From assembly GCF_011603255.1 (NCBI RefSeq), contig NZ_JAANCM010000005.1, forward strand, positions 248,001-312,000: a stretch of 64,000 nt of DNA, read 5' to 3'. The position numbers were made by a program, and so were the translations under genes. This DNA is from Ferranicluibacter rubi. Lineage in GTDB: Bacteria > Pseudomonadota > Alphaproteobacteria > Rhizobiales > Rhizobiaceae. The notes beneath the pieces were generated by a model. It was given only the letters and a program-made list of their open reading frames with translations. It had not been told where the DNA came from and did not search any database. This document shows, in pieces, positions 30,541-42,870 of this stretch (position 1 is its first letter; each line of letters starts with the position of its first letter).

Positions 30541-31463
30541 GAGGTCGTTTCCAGGAGCGCGTCCGTGCGCCGCAGGAATTCCGGGACATGGATGGCCATG
30601 TGGTCCTGCCGCGTCCGCTGCGCCGCGTCGTCCGCTTCTTCGTTGCGCTCGGCACGGGCCGGATCCATTTCGCACCTTATACAGGTACCGTTTCTGCGCT
30701 GGCCCTGTTCGCCGCAACGGGCCTCTACGGCATGGCGATCGGCGGGCACACGCCTGAAGTCGCAAAGGCAACCACGTCGGCTGCCGGCTTTGCCATCGAG
30801 GACGTGAAGATTGCCGGCAACGATCAGACGTCGGAAATCGACATTCTCCAGGAGATCGGTCTCGATGGTGCGACGTCGCTTGTCGCGCTCGACATCGATG
30901 CCGCCCGCTTGGCGATCGCCAAGATGCCCTGGGTGGAAGAAGTGACGGTCCGCAAGGTCTATCCCGGCACCATCGAGGTCAACCTCAAGGAGCGCAAGGC
31001 CTTCGGGATCTGGCAGCACGGGTCCGACCTGTCGCTCATCGAAAAGAGCGGCAGCGTGATCGCGCCGCTGCGCGACAACAAGTTCGCCGAATTGCCGCTG
31101 TTCGTCGGCCGCGATGCGGAAACGGCTGCGGCCGACTTCTATGCCCGCTTCGCCGACTGGCCGGCAATCGCCGGCCGCGTGAAGGCTTATGTCCGCGTCG
31201 CCGGTCGTCGTTGGGATCTGATTCTCGACAACGGCGTCATGGTGAAGCTTCCCGAGCAGGATCTCGACCGCGCCATGCAGGTGCTGTCCACGATGGAAGA
31301 GGGCCAGCAACTGCTGGAACGCGACATCGCCGCCGTCGATCTTCGTCTCGAAGACCGCACCACGATACAACTGACCCCCGGCGCCGCAGAGCGCCGACAG
31401 GTCGCCCTTGAAGCCCGTACCAAACAGCTCAAGAAACTCGAGAGCCAAGAGGACCGCATATGA
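30528..31463 (+). CDS. ftsQ: FtsQ, divisome protein with POTRA domain, GTG start
   Basis: A 311-residue bitopic protein. The cytoplasmic part is about 50 residues, the membrane helix about 53-75 ([17 protein letters not shown]). The POTRA domain begins [20 protein letters not shown] and the FtsQ domain contains [21 protein letters not shown] in shorter pieces. It links FtsL/FtsB to the divisome. GTG start at 30528 has GGAGG seven bases upstream and overlaps ddlB by 13 bases. ftsA overlaps its stop by four bases. Confidence 0.93.
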   Translation: MFALRGRFQERVRAPQEFRDMDGHVVLPRPLRRVVRFFVALGTGRIHFAPYTGTVSALALFAATGLYGMAIGGHTPEVAKATTSAAGFAIEDVKIAGNDQTSEIDILQEIGLDGATSLVALDIDAARLAIAKMPWVEEVTVRKVYPGTIEVNLKERKAFGIWQHGSDLSLIEKSGSVIAPLRDNKFAELPLFVGRDAETAAADFYARFADWPAIAGRVKAYVRVAGRRWDLILDNGVMVKLPEQDLDRAMQVLSTMEEGQQLLERDIAAVDLRLEDRTTIQLTPGAAERRQVALEARTKQLKKLESQEDRI

Positions 31464-32791
31464 GCCTGTTCGGTTCGTCGCATTTCGGCCTGCCGCGTCT
31501 GAAGCCCCTGTCGGCGAAGCGATCCCACATCGTTTCCGTTCTCGACATCGGTTCGACGAAGGTCGTCTGCATGATCGGCCGCCTGACACCGCGCGCCGAA
31601 AGCCAGATCCTGCCCGGTCGCACGCATGCGATCGAGGTCATCGGTCTCGGCCATCACAAGTCGCACGGCATGAAGAACGGCGTCATCGCCGATCTGGATG
31701 CTGCCGAAAGCGTCGTACGGCTTGCCGTCGATGCCGCCGAGCGCATGGCCGGGCTGACCATCGACAGCCTGATCGTCAACGTCTCCGCCGGCCGCCTGCA
31801 GAGCGACATCTATACGGCCTCCGTCGATCTCGGCGGCCAGGAAGTGGATGGGGCCGACCTGAAGCGGGTTCTCGCCGCGGCCGGTCAGCGCTCGCAGCGT
31901 CAGGACCGGGTGATTCTCCATTCTCTGCCGACGGGCTTCTCGCTCGACGGCGAACGCGGCATCCGCGATCCGCTCGCGATGTTCGGCGATACCCTCGGCG
32001 TCGACATGCATGTGCTGACGGCCGAGCGTGCGGCGCTGAAGAATCTCGAGCTGTGCATCAACCGGGCGCACCTCTCGGTCGAGGGCATCGTGGCGACGCC
32101 TTATGCCAGCGGCCTGTCCGCACTGGTGGACGACGAGGTCGAACTCGGCTGCGCCTGCATCGACATGGGTGGTGGGACGACGACGATCTCGGTGTTCGCA
32201 GAAGGCAAGCTCGTGCATGCCGATGCTGTCAGCCTTGGCGGCCATCACGTGACGACGGACCTTGCACGCGGTCTCTCGACCCGAATCGAGGATGCCGAGC
32301 GGCTGAAGGTCGTGCATGGCTCGGCCATGCCGAACGATGCCGACGAGCGCGAGATGGTCACGGTTCCCCCGATCGGCGAGGACGACCGCGATCAGCCGAC
32401 TCACGTGCCGCGCGCCCTCGTTTCGCGAATCGTCCGCGCCCGCGTCGAAGAGACGCTCGAACTCATTCGCGACCGCATCCAGCGTTCCGGCTTCTCGCCG
32501 ATCGTCGGCAAGCGCGTCGTTCTGACCGGCGGCGGAAGCCAGCTGACGGGCTTGCCGGAAGCGGCTCGCCGTATTCTCGCCCGCAACGTGCGGATTGGTC
32601 GTCCCCTCGGTGTTTCCGGCCTTCCGCCGGCCGCCAAGGGCCCGGCCTTCTCCACGGCTGTCGGCCTGATGATCTATCCGCAGGTCGCCGAAATGGAGAC
32701 GCATGCCGCCCAGGGCGGGATGCTGTCTGCGCTCGGCGGCGGCGACAGCCGATTTGCCCGAATGGGGCAGTGGCTGAAAGAGAGTTTCTAG
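31460..32791 (+). CDS. ftsA: FtsA, actin-like membrane tether of FtsZ
   Basis: A 443-residue actin-family ATPase. Phosphate-1 loop is SVLDIGSTKVVCMIGR, the SHS2/1C domain covers roughly residues 95-175, phosphate-2 is IDMGGGTTTISVF, and the adenosine region is VLTGGGSQLTG. The C-terminus ends in RMGQWLKESF, an amphipathic membrane-targeting helix. It anchors FtsZ filaments to the membrane. ftsZ follows after 87 bases, so ftsZ may have an additional promoter. Confidence 0.95.
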   Translation: MSLFGSSHFGLPRLKPLSAKRSHIVSVLDIGSTKVVCMIGRLTPRAESQILPGRTHAIEVIGLGHHKSHGMKNGVIADLDAAESVVRLAVDAAERMAGLTIDSLIVNVSAGRLQSDIYTASVDLGGQEVDGADLKRVLAAAGQRSQRQDRVILHSLPTGFSLDGERGIRDPLAMFGDTLGVDMHVLTAERAALKNLELCINRAHLSVEGIVATPYASGLSALVDDEVELGCACIDMGGGTTTISVFAEGKLVHADAVSLGGHHVTTDLARGLSTRIEDAERLKVVHGSAMPNDADEREMVTVPPIGEDDRDQPTHVPRALVSRIVRARVEETLELIRDRIQRSGFSPIVGKRVVLTGGGSQLTGLPEAARRILARNVRIGRPLGVSGLPPAAKGPAFSTAVGLMIYPQVAEMETHAAQGGMLSALGGGDSRFARMGQWLKESF

Positions 32792-32878
32792 GTTCGCGTA
32801 AGGTAGAACCGCCATAAGGGTAAATTGAGATCTGGCCGGCTCGGCAAGGCGACCAGAAACCAGGAAGGAACGGGTAAA

Positions 32879-34651
32879 ATGACCATCAACTTGCAGAAGC
32901 CGGATATCACCGAGCTCAAGCCCCGCATCACTGTCATCGGTGTCGGCGGCGGCGGCGGCAACGCCGTCAACAACATGATCACCGCAGGTCTCCAGGGCGT
33001 CGACTTCGTCGTTGCCAATACGGACGCCCAGGCGCTGACCATGACCAAGGCTGAACGAATCATCCAGATGGGTGTGGCCGTTACCGAAGGTCTCGGCGCG
33101 GGTTCGCAGCCGGAAGTCGGTCGCGCAGCCGCCGAAGAGTGCATCGATGAGATCATCGATCACCTCTCCGGCACGCATATGTGCTTCGTCACCGCCGGCA
33201 TGGGCGGCGGCACGGGTACGGGTGCTGCTCCGGTCGTCGCACAGGCGGCCCGCAACAAGGGCATCCTGACCGTCGGCGTCGTCACCAAGCCTTTCCACTT
33301 CGAAGGCCAGCGCCGCATGCGGCTTGCCGATCAGGGCATCGCCGAACTGCAGAAGTCGGTCGATACGCTGATCGTCATCCCCAACCAGAACCTCTTCCGC
33401 ATCGCCAACGACAAGACGACGTTCGCCGATGCTTTCGCGATGGCCGACCAGGTCCTGTATTCGGGTGTCGCCTGCATCACCGACCTGATGGTCAAGGAAG
33501 GCCTCATCAACCTCGACTTCGCCGACGTTCGTTCGGTGATGCGCGAGATGGGCCGTGCGATGATGGGCACCGGCGAAGCCTCGGGCGATGGCCGCGCCAT
33601 GGCCGCTGCCGAAGCCGCGATCGCCAACCCGCTCCTCGACGAAACGTCGATGAAGGGTGCGCAGGGCCTCTTGATCTCGATCACCGGCGGTCGCGACATG
33701 ACCCTGTTCGAAGTCGACGAAGCCGCGACACGTATCCGCGAGGAAGTCGATCCGGACGCCAACATTATCCTTGGCGCGACGTTCGACGAAGAGCTCGAAG
33801 GCATGATTCGTGTCTCCGTCGTTGCAACCGGAATCGATCGTACGGCCGCGGAGGTGGCCGATCGGACTTCCAGCTTTCGCCCGGTAGCATCCAAGCCACG
33901 TCCGGCAGCACCTGCCGCCGCGCCCGCCCTGCAGGCCCAGCCGGCGCCCGTTATGCAGCAGGCGGCTCCCCAGCCGCAGGCACCGCAGGCCGATCATATC
34001 GCCGAAGCCATCCGCCAGGCCGAAATCGAACGCGAACTCCTGATCCAGGCGCGCGCTGCCGAAAAGGCTCAGGACGACTTCCGTCCGCAGAGCAAGCTGT
34101 TTGCCGGTGCACCGGAAACCGCACCCGCCATGCGGGCTCCGGCTCCCATGCAGCAGGCTCCGGTCGAAATGCCGGTCTACCAGCAGCAGCCGATGCAGGC
34201 CGCTCCGATGCATGCCCAGCATGCTCCGGCGCAGCACATGCAGCATGAGCCGATGGTTCAGCGTCACGAGCCCGCTCCGATGATGCGCCAGCCGGAACCT
34301 GTCCGCATGCCGAAGGTCGAAGACTTTCCGCCGATGGTGAAGGCCGAAGCCGAACACCGGTCCCAGCCGGCCGCCGCGCATCACGAAGAGCGTGGTCCGA
34401 TGGGCCTTCTCAAGCGAATCACCAATTCGCTCGGCCGCCGCGAAGAGGAAGATCATTCCGTCGCGTCGGACATGACCTCGGGAGCACCGAGCGCTGCATC
34501 GCAGCAGCGCCGTCCGCTGTCCCCCGAGGCGAGCGTCTACGCACCGCGTCGCGGTGCGCTCGACGAACGCGGCCGCGTGAACCCGCAGCCGCGTGCGCAG
34601 GACGACGATCAGCTCGAAATTCCGGCGTTCCTTCGCCGTCAGTCGAACTGA
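32879..34651 (+). CDS. ftsZ: FtsZ, tubulin-like division ring protein with long linker
   Basis: A 590-residue FtsZ. The GTPase core is about residues 15-325, with [13 protein letters not shown], the tubulin signature [12 protein letters not shown] and the T7-loop region NLDFADV. A linker of about 250 residues rich in Pro, Ala, Gln and Met follows, and the tail [14 protein letters not shown] is the conserved peptide that binds FtsA and other partners. The long linker is characteristic of Rhizobiales and other alphaproteobacteria. The ATG at 32879 follows AGGAAGGA; an in-frame upstream ATG at 32825 lacks this. Confidence 0.96.
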   Translation: MTINLQKPDITELKPRITVIGVGGGGGNAVNNMITAGLQGVDFVVANTDAQALTMTKAERIIQMGVAVTEGLGAGSQPEVGRAAAEECIDEIIDHLSGTHMCFVTAGMGGGTGTGAAPVVAQAARNKGILTVGVVTKPFHFEGQRRMRLADQGIAELQKSVDTLIVIPNQNLFRIANDKTTFADAFAMADQVLYSGVACITDLMVKEGLINLDFADVRSVMREMGRAMMGTGEASGDGRAMAAAEAAIANPLLDETSMKGAQGLLISITGGRDMTLFEVDEAATRIREEVDPDANIILGATFDEELEGMIRVSVVATGIDRTAAEVADRTSSFRPVASKPRPAAPAAAPALQAQPAPVMQQAAPQPQAPQADHIAEAIRQAEIERELLIQARAAEKAQDDFRPQSKLFAGAPETAPAMRAPAPMQQAPVEMPVYQQQPMQAAPMHAQHAPAQHMQHEPMVQRHEPAPMMRQPEPVRMPKVEDFPPMVKAEAEHRSQPAAAHHEERGPMGLLKRITNSLGRREEEDHSVASDMTSGAPSAASQQRRPLSPEASVYAPRRGALDERGRVNPQPRAQDDDQLEIPAFLRRQSN

Positions 34652-34681
34652 TTTTCCACCCGCCTTCTACCTTGCCGGAAC

Positions 34682-34716
34682 GCCTGGGCCCCAAGCCCAG
34701 GCTTTTCCGTTTTTTC
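34682..34716 (+). terminator. Intrinsic terminator after ftsZ
   Basis: GCCTGGGC (34682-34689) pairs with GCCCAGGC (34695-34702) across a 5-nt loop, followed by TTTT and a second T6 run. Confidence 0.88.
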
Positions 34717-34860
34717 GAACCTTTGCAGGGACATAGAGGGCGAGGAAGAAGCGTTACAAAGCGAAAGAAACAGTGATTTGGAATGGCTGCTCGCGGGCCT
34801 TATCTTCGGGCTTGAAAGTCTGCGCATATCAAGGCTCCCGATCGTGTCGAAGGCTGGGGG

Positions 34861-34879
34861 CGGCAAGTTGGACTTGCCG
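34861..34879. promoter_or_regulatory. 19-bp palindrome upstream of lpxC
   Basis: CGGCAAGTTGGACTTGCCG: 8-bp perfect arms with a 3-base centre. It ends nine bases before TTGACC (34888-34893), a candidate -35 of lpxC with TATCTT at 34909-34914 at 15-bp spacing. It could be an operator or an RNA hairpin. Confidence 0.45.
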
Positions 34880-34964
34880 TCGAGAGGTTGACCTGGGGCT
34901 CAAAGACGTATCTTGCAGACACGGAATAAGGCGGTTCGCCGCCAGAATTGTGAAAGTGAAGAGC

Positions 34965-35918
34965 ATGGGACTGGGAATTGGACTGCTGGGGTTTCAGACG
35001 ACGATCGCCGATGACGTAACCCTGACCGGCACGGGCGTACATTCGGGCGCCGACGTTTCGATCACCTTCCATCCGGCTGAAGCCAATACCGGTATCGTCT
35101 TCCAGCGTCTCGACGGCGAGCGGGTTCTCGGCGAATACCTTGCCGTGTCCTCCAATGTCGGCAATACGGATCTCTGCACCATTCTCGGCACGTCGCCGGC
35201 CACATGGATCGCCACGATCGAGCATGCCATGGCGGCAATCTACGCCGTCGGCATCGACAATCTGCTGGTCGAGGTTCACGGCGCGGAAATGCCGATCATG
35301 GACGGCAGCTCGGCGCCCTTCATCGAGGCCATCGAACAGACGGGCATCAAGGCTCTCGCCGTGAAGCGTCGCTACATCCGCATCCTTAAGCCGGTGCGCA
35401 TCGAGAACGGTGCCTCCTGGTCGGAGTTCGTGCCTTATGAAGGCGGTATGCGCTTCGAGGTCGAGATCGATTTCGATACGCCGCTGATCGGCCGCCAGTC
35501 CTGGCAGGGCGACATGACGGCGGCGACCTTCAAGAACGAGCTGTCGCGGGCCCGCACCTTCGGTTTCATGCGTGATGTCGAGCGGATGTGGGCGGCCGGT
35601 CGCGGCCTCGGCTCCTCGCTTGAAAACTCGGTTGTCATTGCCGACGACCATACGGTCATCAACGTCGAGGGCCTGCGCTACGCCAAGGACGAGTTCGTGC
35701 GTCACAAGACGCTGGACGCCGTCGGCGACCTCGCGCTGGCCGGCCTGCCGTTCATCGGCTGCTACCGCTCCTATCGCGGCGGTCACAAGATGAATGCCAA
35801 TGCCTTGCAGGCTCTGTTCAGCGATCCCACGGCCTACGAGATCGTGGAAACGGCGATGCCGCGCACGCGTGTTGCGCGCGAGAAGCAGGTCGCAGGCGCG
35901 TCCGAGCTTTCCGCCTGA
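34965..35918 (+). CDS. lpxC: LpxC, UDP-3-O-acyl-GlcNAc deacetylase
   Basis: A 317-residue zinc hydrolase. LLGFQTTIADDVTLTGTGVHSG opens it (in parts), ATIEHAMAA gives the first zinc His, HKTLDAVGDLAL gives the HxxxD zinc ligands, and GGHKMN holds the catalytic His. It performs the committed step of lipid A synthesis in the cytoplasm. The frame is open for 64 codons upstream; the ATG at 34965 gives the family N-terminus. A perfect-palindrome terminator follows at 35945. Confidence 0.95.
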   Translation: MGLGIGLLGFQTTIADDVTLTGTGVHSGADVSITFHPAEANTGIVFQRLDGERVLGEYLAVSSNVGNTDLCTILGTSPATWIATIEHAMAAIYAVGIDNLLVEVHGAEMPIMDGSSAPFIEAIEQTGIKALAVKRRYIRILKPVRIENGASWSEFVPYEGGMRFEVEIDFDTPLIGRQSWQGDMTAATFKNELSRARTFGFMRDVERMWAAGRGLGSSLENSVVIADDHTVINVEGLRYAKDEFVRHKTLDAVGDLALAGLPFIGCYRSYRGGHKMNANALQALFSDPTAYEIVETAMPRTRVAREKQVAGASELSA

Positions 35919-35944
35919 CGCACAATATACATAAAAATTGCCTT

Positions 35945-35970
35945 AAAGCCGGTCATATGACCGGCTTTTT
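35945..35970 (+). terminator. Intrinsic terminator after lpxC
   Basis: AAAGCCGGTCAT and ATGACCGGCTTT form a perfect 12-bp palindrome (35945-35968) followed by two more T, five in all. The real loop is probably CATATG. Confidence 0.88.
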
Positions 35971-36009
35971 CATGGACGCGATGCCACAAAATTGCGTTAA
36001 TCGGTCACC

Positions 36010-36045
36010 ATGACGTTGCGGACTTGTTCTAGTATGATCTAGAAC
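36010..36045 (+). promoter_or_regulatory. bamD promoter with dyad around the -10 box
   Basis: ATGACG (36010-36015), 17 bases, TATGAT (36033-36038) forms a sigma70-like promoter. The -10 is the exact spacer of a 7-bp inverted repeat GTTCTAG-N6-CTAGAAC (36026-36045), so a dimeric repressor could sit on it. Which regulator is unknown; the alphaproteobacterial LexA motif GTTC-N7-GTTC is not matched. Confidence 0.5.
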
Positions 36046-36092
36046 CGCATGGTCGGCGGCGGGGCAGCTGCCACTCGAGTTGGGATGTTCTG

Positions 36093-36959
36093 ATGGTTTT
36101 TGCAGACGGCTTCGAATGGAAGACGATGGCGCGCGTGGCGATGGTCACGCTTGTAGCGGCGACAACCAGCGTCGTCGTGACCGCCTGCCAGAACGACCCC
36201 GACATCGACATCACCAAGCTGACGGCCGAGACCGATCCGCCTGAGGTCCTCTACAATCAGGGTCTCGCCAACCTGAATGCCGGCAAGACCACGGAAGCCG
36301 CGCGCAAGTTCGATGCCATCGACAAGCAGCAGCCGTTCTCCGAATATGCCCGCAAGGCGCTGGTGATGAAGGCTTTCGTCAACTACCGGCAGGGCCAGAC
36401 ACAGGACGCGATCAACGCGGCCACGCGCTATCTCAACCTCTATCCCGAATCGGAAGATGCGGCTTACGCCCAGTACATTCTGGGTCTTGCCTATTCCAAG
36501 CAGATCCCGACGGTGACGCAGGACCAGAAGCCGGCCTTCAAGACCATCGAGGCCATGCAGGTCGTGGTCGATAAATATCCGAAATCCGAATATGTCGAGG
36601 ACGCGCAGGCGAAGATCCGCTTTGCGAAGGACCAGCTGGCCGGCAAGGAAATGCAGGTCGGGCGCTATTATCTGGAGCGTAAGGAATATCTGGCGGCCGT
36701 CACGCGTTTCCGCACCGTGGTCGAGCAGTATTCCGGCACGAACCAGGTCGAGGAAGCGTTGGCTCGCCTCGTCGAGAGCTACTTCGCCATGGGTATCACC
36801 AGCGAAGCGCAGACGGCTGCCGCCGTTCTCGGTCACAACTATCCTGACAGCCAGTGGTATGCCGACAGCTACAAGCTGCTGCAGTCCAATGGGCTCGAGC
36901 CGCGCGAGAATGGCGGGTCCTGGATTTCCCGGGCCGGCAAGAAGATCCTCGGCGTCTGA
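36093..36959 (+). CDS. bamD: BamD, outer-membrane assembly lipoprotein
   Basis: A 288-residue lipoprotein. Lipobox VTAC with Cys32 after a hydrophobic segment; then five TPR-like repeats, for example [19 protein letters not shown] and [18 protein letters not shown]. It works with BamA to insert outer-membrane beta-barrels. ATG at 36093 is used; an in-frame Met12 is an alternative. recN begins 21 bases after its stop, so the two are probably cotranscribed. Confidence 0.93.
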   Translation: MVFADGFEWKTMARVAMVTLVAATTSVVVTACQNDPDIDITKLTAETDPPEVLYNQGLANLNAGKTTEAARKFDAIDKQQPFSEYARKALVMKAFVNYRQGQTQDAINAATRYLNLYPESEDAAYAQYILGLAYSKQIPTVTQDQKPAFKTIEAMQVVVDKYPKSEYVEDAQAKIRFAKDQLAGKEMQVGRYYLERKEYLAAVTRFRTVVEQYSGTNQVEEALARLVESYFAMGITSEAQTAAAVLGHNYPDSQWYADSYKLLQSNGLEPRENGGSWISRAGKKILGV

Positions 36960-36980
36960 TCCGAAAGAACAGAAGACCGG

Positions 36981-38654
36981 ATGCTTTCACAGCTCTCGAT
37001 CCGCGATATCGTCCTGATCGAACGGCTTGACCTGTCCTTCGATGCCGGCCTGTCCGTGCTGACCGGCGAAACCGGGGCAGGCAAGTCGATCCTGCTCGAC
37101 AGCCTGTCGCTGGCGCTCGGCGGGCGTGGCGACGGTTCGCTCGTGCGCCATGGCGGTACCAAGGGGCAGGTGACGGCGGTCTTCGATGTCGCGCTGGATC
37201 ATCCCGCCCGCGTGCTGGTGCGGGAAAACGGCATCGACGACGATGGCGACCTGATCTTCCGCCGCGTGCAATCCTCAGACGGGCGCACCAAGGCCTATGT
37301 CAACGACCAGCCGGTGTCCGTGCAGCTTTTGCGGCAGGCGGGGCAGATGCTCGTCGAAATCCACGGACAGCATGATGATCGTGCGCTGGTCGATACCCAT
37401 GCCCACCGCTTGCTTCTCGATGCCTTCGGCGGCCTGACGTCTGAGGCGGAGACCGTCGCCGATCTCTTCCGGATCTGGCGTGATGCCGAGCGCGGCCTGA
37501 AGCGTCACCGCGAGAAAGTGGATGCCGCCGCGCGCGAGGCCGACTATCTGCGTGCCGCCGTGGAGGAGCTCGAGGCGTTGGCGCCGCTCGATGGCGAGGA
37601 AGACGGGCTTGCCGAACGACGGGCGACGATGATGAAATCCGAGCGCATCGCTTCGGATATCAGCGAGGCCAGCGATTTCCTCAACGGCAATGCATCTCCC
37701 GTACCGCAGATCGCCTCTCTGGTGCGCCGTCTGGAGCGCAAAAGCCACGAGGCGCCGGGCCTGCTGGAGGAAACGGTCAATCTGCTCGATGCGGCGCTGA
37801 ACCAGCTGTCCGACGCGCAGATGGCGGTGGAGGCGGCGCTTCGGCGCACCGAATACGATCCGAAGGAACTGGAGCGGGTGGAAGAGCGGTTGTTCGCGCT
37901 GCGTGCCGCCGCCCGCAAATACTCGGTTCCCGTGACGGAGCTTCCGGCACTGGCCGTCCGCATGATCAACAGCGTGGCCGACCTCGATGCCGGCGAAGAG
38001 AAGCTGAAGCAGTTCGAGGCGCAGGTCGCGATCGCGCGGACGGATTTCGATGCGGCGGCTGCAGCCCTGTCGTCCAAGCGGCACAATACGGCAAGCGCGC
38101 TTTCCGAGGCCGTGATGGCGGAGCTGCCGGCGCTGAAGCTGGAGCGTGCGCGCTTCATGGTGGAGGTCGCGAGCGACCCGACGCAGCTGACAGCCGAAGG
38201 CATCGATGTCGTCGAGTTCCATGTGCAGACCAATCCGGGCACGCGGCCGGGACCGATCATGAAGGTCGCGTCGGGCGGCGAGCTTTCACGCTTCCTGCTC
38301 GCGCTCAAGGTGGCGCTGGCCGATCGCGGCTCCGCACCGACGCTCGTCTTCGATGAGATCGATACCGGTGTGGGCGGCGCCGTTGCCGATGCCATCGGGC
38401 AGCGGCTGAAGCGGCTGTCGAAGACGGTGCAGGTGCTCTCCGTCACCCATGCGCCGCAGGTTGCCGCGCGGGCGGCGACCCATCTCCTGATCTCCAAGGG
38501 GCCATCGGAAAAATCCTCGGAGATGATCGCGACGCGCGTGGCGCGTATGAACGACAAGGACCGCACGGAAGAGATCGCCCGCATGCTGGCCGGCGCCTCG
38601 ATCACCGAGGAGGCAAGGGCGGCGGCGGCGAAGTTGCTGGCGGGCGGCGGCTGA
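36981..38654 (+). CDS. recN: RecN, SMC-like DNA double-strand break repair protein
   Basis: A 557-residue ABC/SMC-type ATPase. Walker A GETGAGKSILLDSLSLALG is at residues about 28-46, a long central coiled coil runs about 150-370, the signature KVASGGELSRFLLALK and Walker B LVFDEIDTGVGG are in the C-terminal head. It holds broken DNA ends during recombination repair. In many bacteria it is SOS-induced; no LexA box was found directly before it here, as it follows bamD closely. Confidence 0.95.
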   Translation: MLSQLSIRDIVLIERLDLSFDAGLSVLTGETGAGKSILLDSLSLALGGRGDGSLVRHGGTKGQVTAVFDVALDHPARVLVRENGIDDDGDLIFRRVQSSDGRTKAYVNDQPVSVQLLRQAGQMLVEIHGQHDDRALVDTHAHRLLLDAFGGLTSEAETVADLFRIWRDAERGLKRHREKVDAAAREADYLRAAVEELEALAPLDGEEDGLAERRATMMKSERIASDISEASDFLNGNASPVPQIASLVRRLERKSHEAPGLLEETVNLLDAALNQLSDAQMAVEAALRRTEYDPKELERVEERLFALRAAARKYSVPVTELPALAVRMINSVADLDAGEEKLKQFEAQVAIARTDFDAAAAALSSKRHNTASALSEAVMAELPALKLERARFMVEVASDPTQLTAEGIDVVEFHVQTNPGTRPGPIMKVASGGELSRFLLALKVALADRGSAPTLVFDEIDTGVGGAVADAIGQRLKRLSKTVQVLSVTHAPQVAARAATHLLISKGPSEKSSEMIATRVARMNDKDRTEEIARMLAGASITEEARAAAAKLLAGGG

Positions 38655-38708
38655 GGCGGGAACCGCTTTTCCATGCGTTCGTAAGCGGAATAACCGGGCA
38701 CGAGATGA

Positions 38709-40937
<2,229 letters not shown>

Positions 40938-40971
40938 TTCCGTCGATCGACGTCCGTGTATGAGCGGTTTA

Positions 40972-41010
40972 TTTTGCACCTGCTTCGTCTTTGAATTGTC
41001 TTTTTGCACC
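40972..41010 (+). promoter_or_regulatory. Direct repeat TTTTGCACC before panC
   Basis: TTTTGCACC occurs at 40972-40980 and again at 41002-41010, exactly 30 bp apart (about three helical turns), 43 bases or more before the panC start. It is a candidate two-site operator; no known regulator is assigned. Confidence 0.4.
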
Positions 41011-41052
41011 GCACACGATACCGGATGCCGCATAACGGAGGGGAGATCCGGG

Positions 41053-41928
41053 ATGGAGACAGTTTCGACAATCGTGAGCCTGCGCCAGTTGCTGGGTGAA
41101 CATCGACGGGCAGGGCGCTCCGTCGGCCTCGTGCCCACCATGGGCTATCTTCACGATGGGCATATGGAACTCGTGCGTCGGGCCCGTGCGAGCAACGACG
41201 TCGTCGTCGCCAGCATTTTCGTCAATCCGCTGCAGTTCGGCGCCGGCGAGGATCTTTCGCGCTATCCGCGCGATCTCGCGCGCGACCAGACGATGCTGCT
41301 GGACGGCGGCGTCGATATCCTGTTTGCGCCCGGCGTTTCCGATATGTATCCGCGGGTGATGGAAACGGTGGTTGATGTGCCGGCACTCGGTGCCGAGCTT
41401 GAGGGCGCGGTGCGTCCCGGGCATTTTGCGGGCGTCGCGACCGTGGTGACGAAGCTCTTCAATCTCGTTCAGCCGGATCGCGCCTATTTCGGCGAGAAGG
41501 ATTTCCAGCAGGTACAGATCATCCGCCGCATGGTGGAGGATCTCGCCCAGCCGGTCGAGGTGGTGGCGGTGCCGACCGTGCGCGAGGCCGACGGTCTCGC
41601 CTTCTCCTCGCGCAACGTCTACCTGTCACCAGCCGAGCGCCGCGCGGCCGTGATCGTGCCGCAGGCACTGGAAGAAGCGGCCCGGTTGCTGGGCTCCGGT
41701 ATCGCGTCTGCCATGGAGCTGGAGCAGGCCATTGCCGGCTTCATCCGCCGCGAGCCGCTCGCCGTGCCCGAGGTCGTTGCCGTTCGCGATCCAGAGACGC
41801 TGGCGCCCATCAATACGGTTCAGGGTCGCGCCGTTCTGGTTCTTCTCTTCGTCCGGTTCGGCGCCACGCGGCTCCTCGACAATCGCGTCTATCTCCCGTC
41901 CTCTTCTTCCGAAAGCCGCCCGTCATGA
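41053..41928 (+). CDS. panC: Pantothenate synthetase
   Basis: A 291-residue enzyme. [19 protein letters not shown] carries the HIGH-like nucleotide motif, [17 protein letters not shown] and [16 protein letters not shown] are other landmarks, and the C-terminus has [17 protein letters not shown]. It joins pantoate and beta-alanine with ATP. GGAGGGGAG precedes the ATG at 41053. It overlaps panB by four bases, giving the usual panCB pair. Confidence 0.95.
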   Translation: METVSTIVSLRQLLGEHRRAGRSVGLVPTMGYLHDGHMELVRRARASNDVVVASIFVNPLQFGAGEDLSRYPRDLARDQTMLLDGGVDILFAPGVSDMYPRVMETVVDVPALGAELEGAVRPGHFAGVATVVTKLFNLVQPDRAYFGEKDFQQVQIIRRMVEDLAQPVEVVAVPTVREADGLAFSSRNVYLSPAERRAAVIVPQALEEAARLLGSGIASAMELEQAIAGFIRREPLAVPEVVAVRDPETLAPINTVQGRAVLVLLFVRFGATRLLDNRVYLPSSSSESRPS

Positions 41929-42755
41929 GCGTTCAGCCCGGTTCCCCCTCCCGTCGTCGTCTGACGCCCTCCGCCATCCAGGCGCTGAAGGGCGAGCGGC
42001 CGATCGTCAGCCTCACGGCCTATACGACGCCGATTGCGCGGCTGCTCGATCCGCACGTGGATTTCCTGCTGGTCGGCGATTCGCTCGGCATGGTGCTCTA
42101 CGGCATGGAGTCGACGCTCGGCGTTACGCTGGAAATGATGATCGCGCACGGTCAGGCTGTCATGCGCGGAACCTCGGCTGCGTGCGTCGTCGTGGACATG
42201 CCGTTCGGCTCCTATCAGGAAAGCCGCGAGCAGGCGTTTCGCAATGCCGCCCGCATCTTGAAGGAGACGGGGTGCAGCGCCATCAAGCTCGAAGGCGGGA
42301 CGGAGATGGCCGAGACGGTCGATTTTCTGTCGAGCCGCGGCATTCCGGTTCTCGGCCATGTCGGCCTCATGCCGCAGCTGGTGAACACGACGGGCGGGTA
42401 TCGCTCGCTGGGGCGAACCGAACGCGAGGCGGCGAAGATCCGCCGGGATGCCAAGGCCATCGACGATGCCGGCGCCTTTGCCATCGTGGTCGAGGGAACC
42501 GTCGAGCCGCTTGCGCGCGAGATCACCGCCTCCCTGAAGGCGCCGACCATCGGCATCGGCGCATCTCCGGCTTGCGATGGCCAGATCCTCGTGTCGGATG
42601 ACATGCTGGGCCTTTTCAACGACTTCAAGCCGCGTTTCGTCAAGCATTTCGCCAATCTCGCGCCGCAGATTTCGGCGGCGGTCGAAGCCTATGCGGCCGA
42701 GGTGAAGGCGCGCAGCTTCCCGGGGCCGGAGCATACGTTCACGGTGAAGAGCTAA
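41925..42755 (+). CDS. panB: Ketopantoate hydroxymethyltransferase
   Basis: A 276-residue TIM-barrel enzyme. [30 protein letters not shown] (metal-binding Asp) and [13 protein letters not shown] are family signatures, and GHVGLMPQ follows. It transfers a hydroxymethyl group from methylene-tetrahydrofolate to alpha-ketoisovalerate, a valine precursor. Coupled to panC by ATGA overlap. Downstream azlCD exports branched-chain amino acids, so the neighbourhood shares the valine branch. Confidence 0.95.
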   Translation: MSVQPGSPSRRRLTPSAIQALKGERPIVSLTAYTTPIARLLDPHVDFLLVGDSLGMVLYGMESTLGVTLEMMIAHGQAVMRGTSAACVVVDMPFGSYQESREQAFRNAARILKETGCSAIKLEGGTEMAETVDFLSSRGIPVLGHVGLMPQLVNTTGGYRSLGRTEREAAKIRRDAKAIDDAGAFAIVVEGTVEPLAREITASLKAPTIGIGASPACDGQILVSDDMLGLFNDFKPRFVKHFANLAPQISAAVEAYAAEVKARSFPGPEHTFTVKS

Positions 42756-42800
42756 AGCAGGGGCATCCACCTCTCTATGCATGACGCGGCTTGATCGGGC

Positions 42801-42870
42801 CATCAGCGGAATTCATTTGCCGCTGATGCCGTCCGTGGCTAAAGCCGGGGCCTCAAGCCGCAGGCCCGGC
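42801..42870 (+). promoter_or_regulatory. Two stem-loops between panB and azlC
   Basis: First stem CATCAGCGG (42801-42809) with CCGCTGATG (42820-42828). Second stem GCCGGGGCCT (42844-42853) with AGGCCCGGC (42862-42870), one bulged G, ending 20 bases before the azlC start. No U-tract follows either, so they may be a leader structure rather than terminators. Confidence 0.4.

Larger units (their letters stand above)
34652..34964. other. Intergenic region ftsZ-lpxC
   Basis: A 313-base gap holding the ftsZ terminator, a 19-bp palindrome at 34861-34879 and a possible lpxC promoter (TTGACC at 34888). No small gene is supported in it. Confidence 0.55.

Noticed and set aside
31187-34456. Open frame of over 1000 codons antisense to ftsQ, ftsA and ftsZ
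   Set aside because: It is an artefact of GC-rich third positions in the sense genes. The composition is His/Arg/Gly-rich and no family motif is present.
36016-36045. LexA (SOS) box before bamD-recN
   Set aside because: The alphaproteobacterial motif GTTC-N7-GTTC is not met; the element is a GTTCTAG-N6-CTAGAAC dyad instead.
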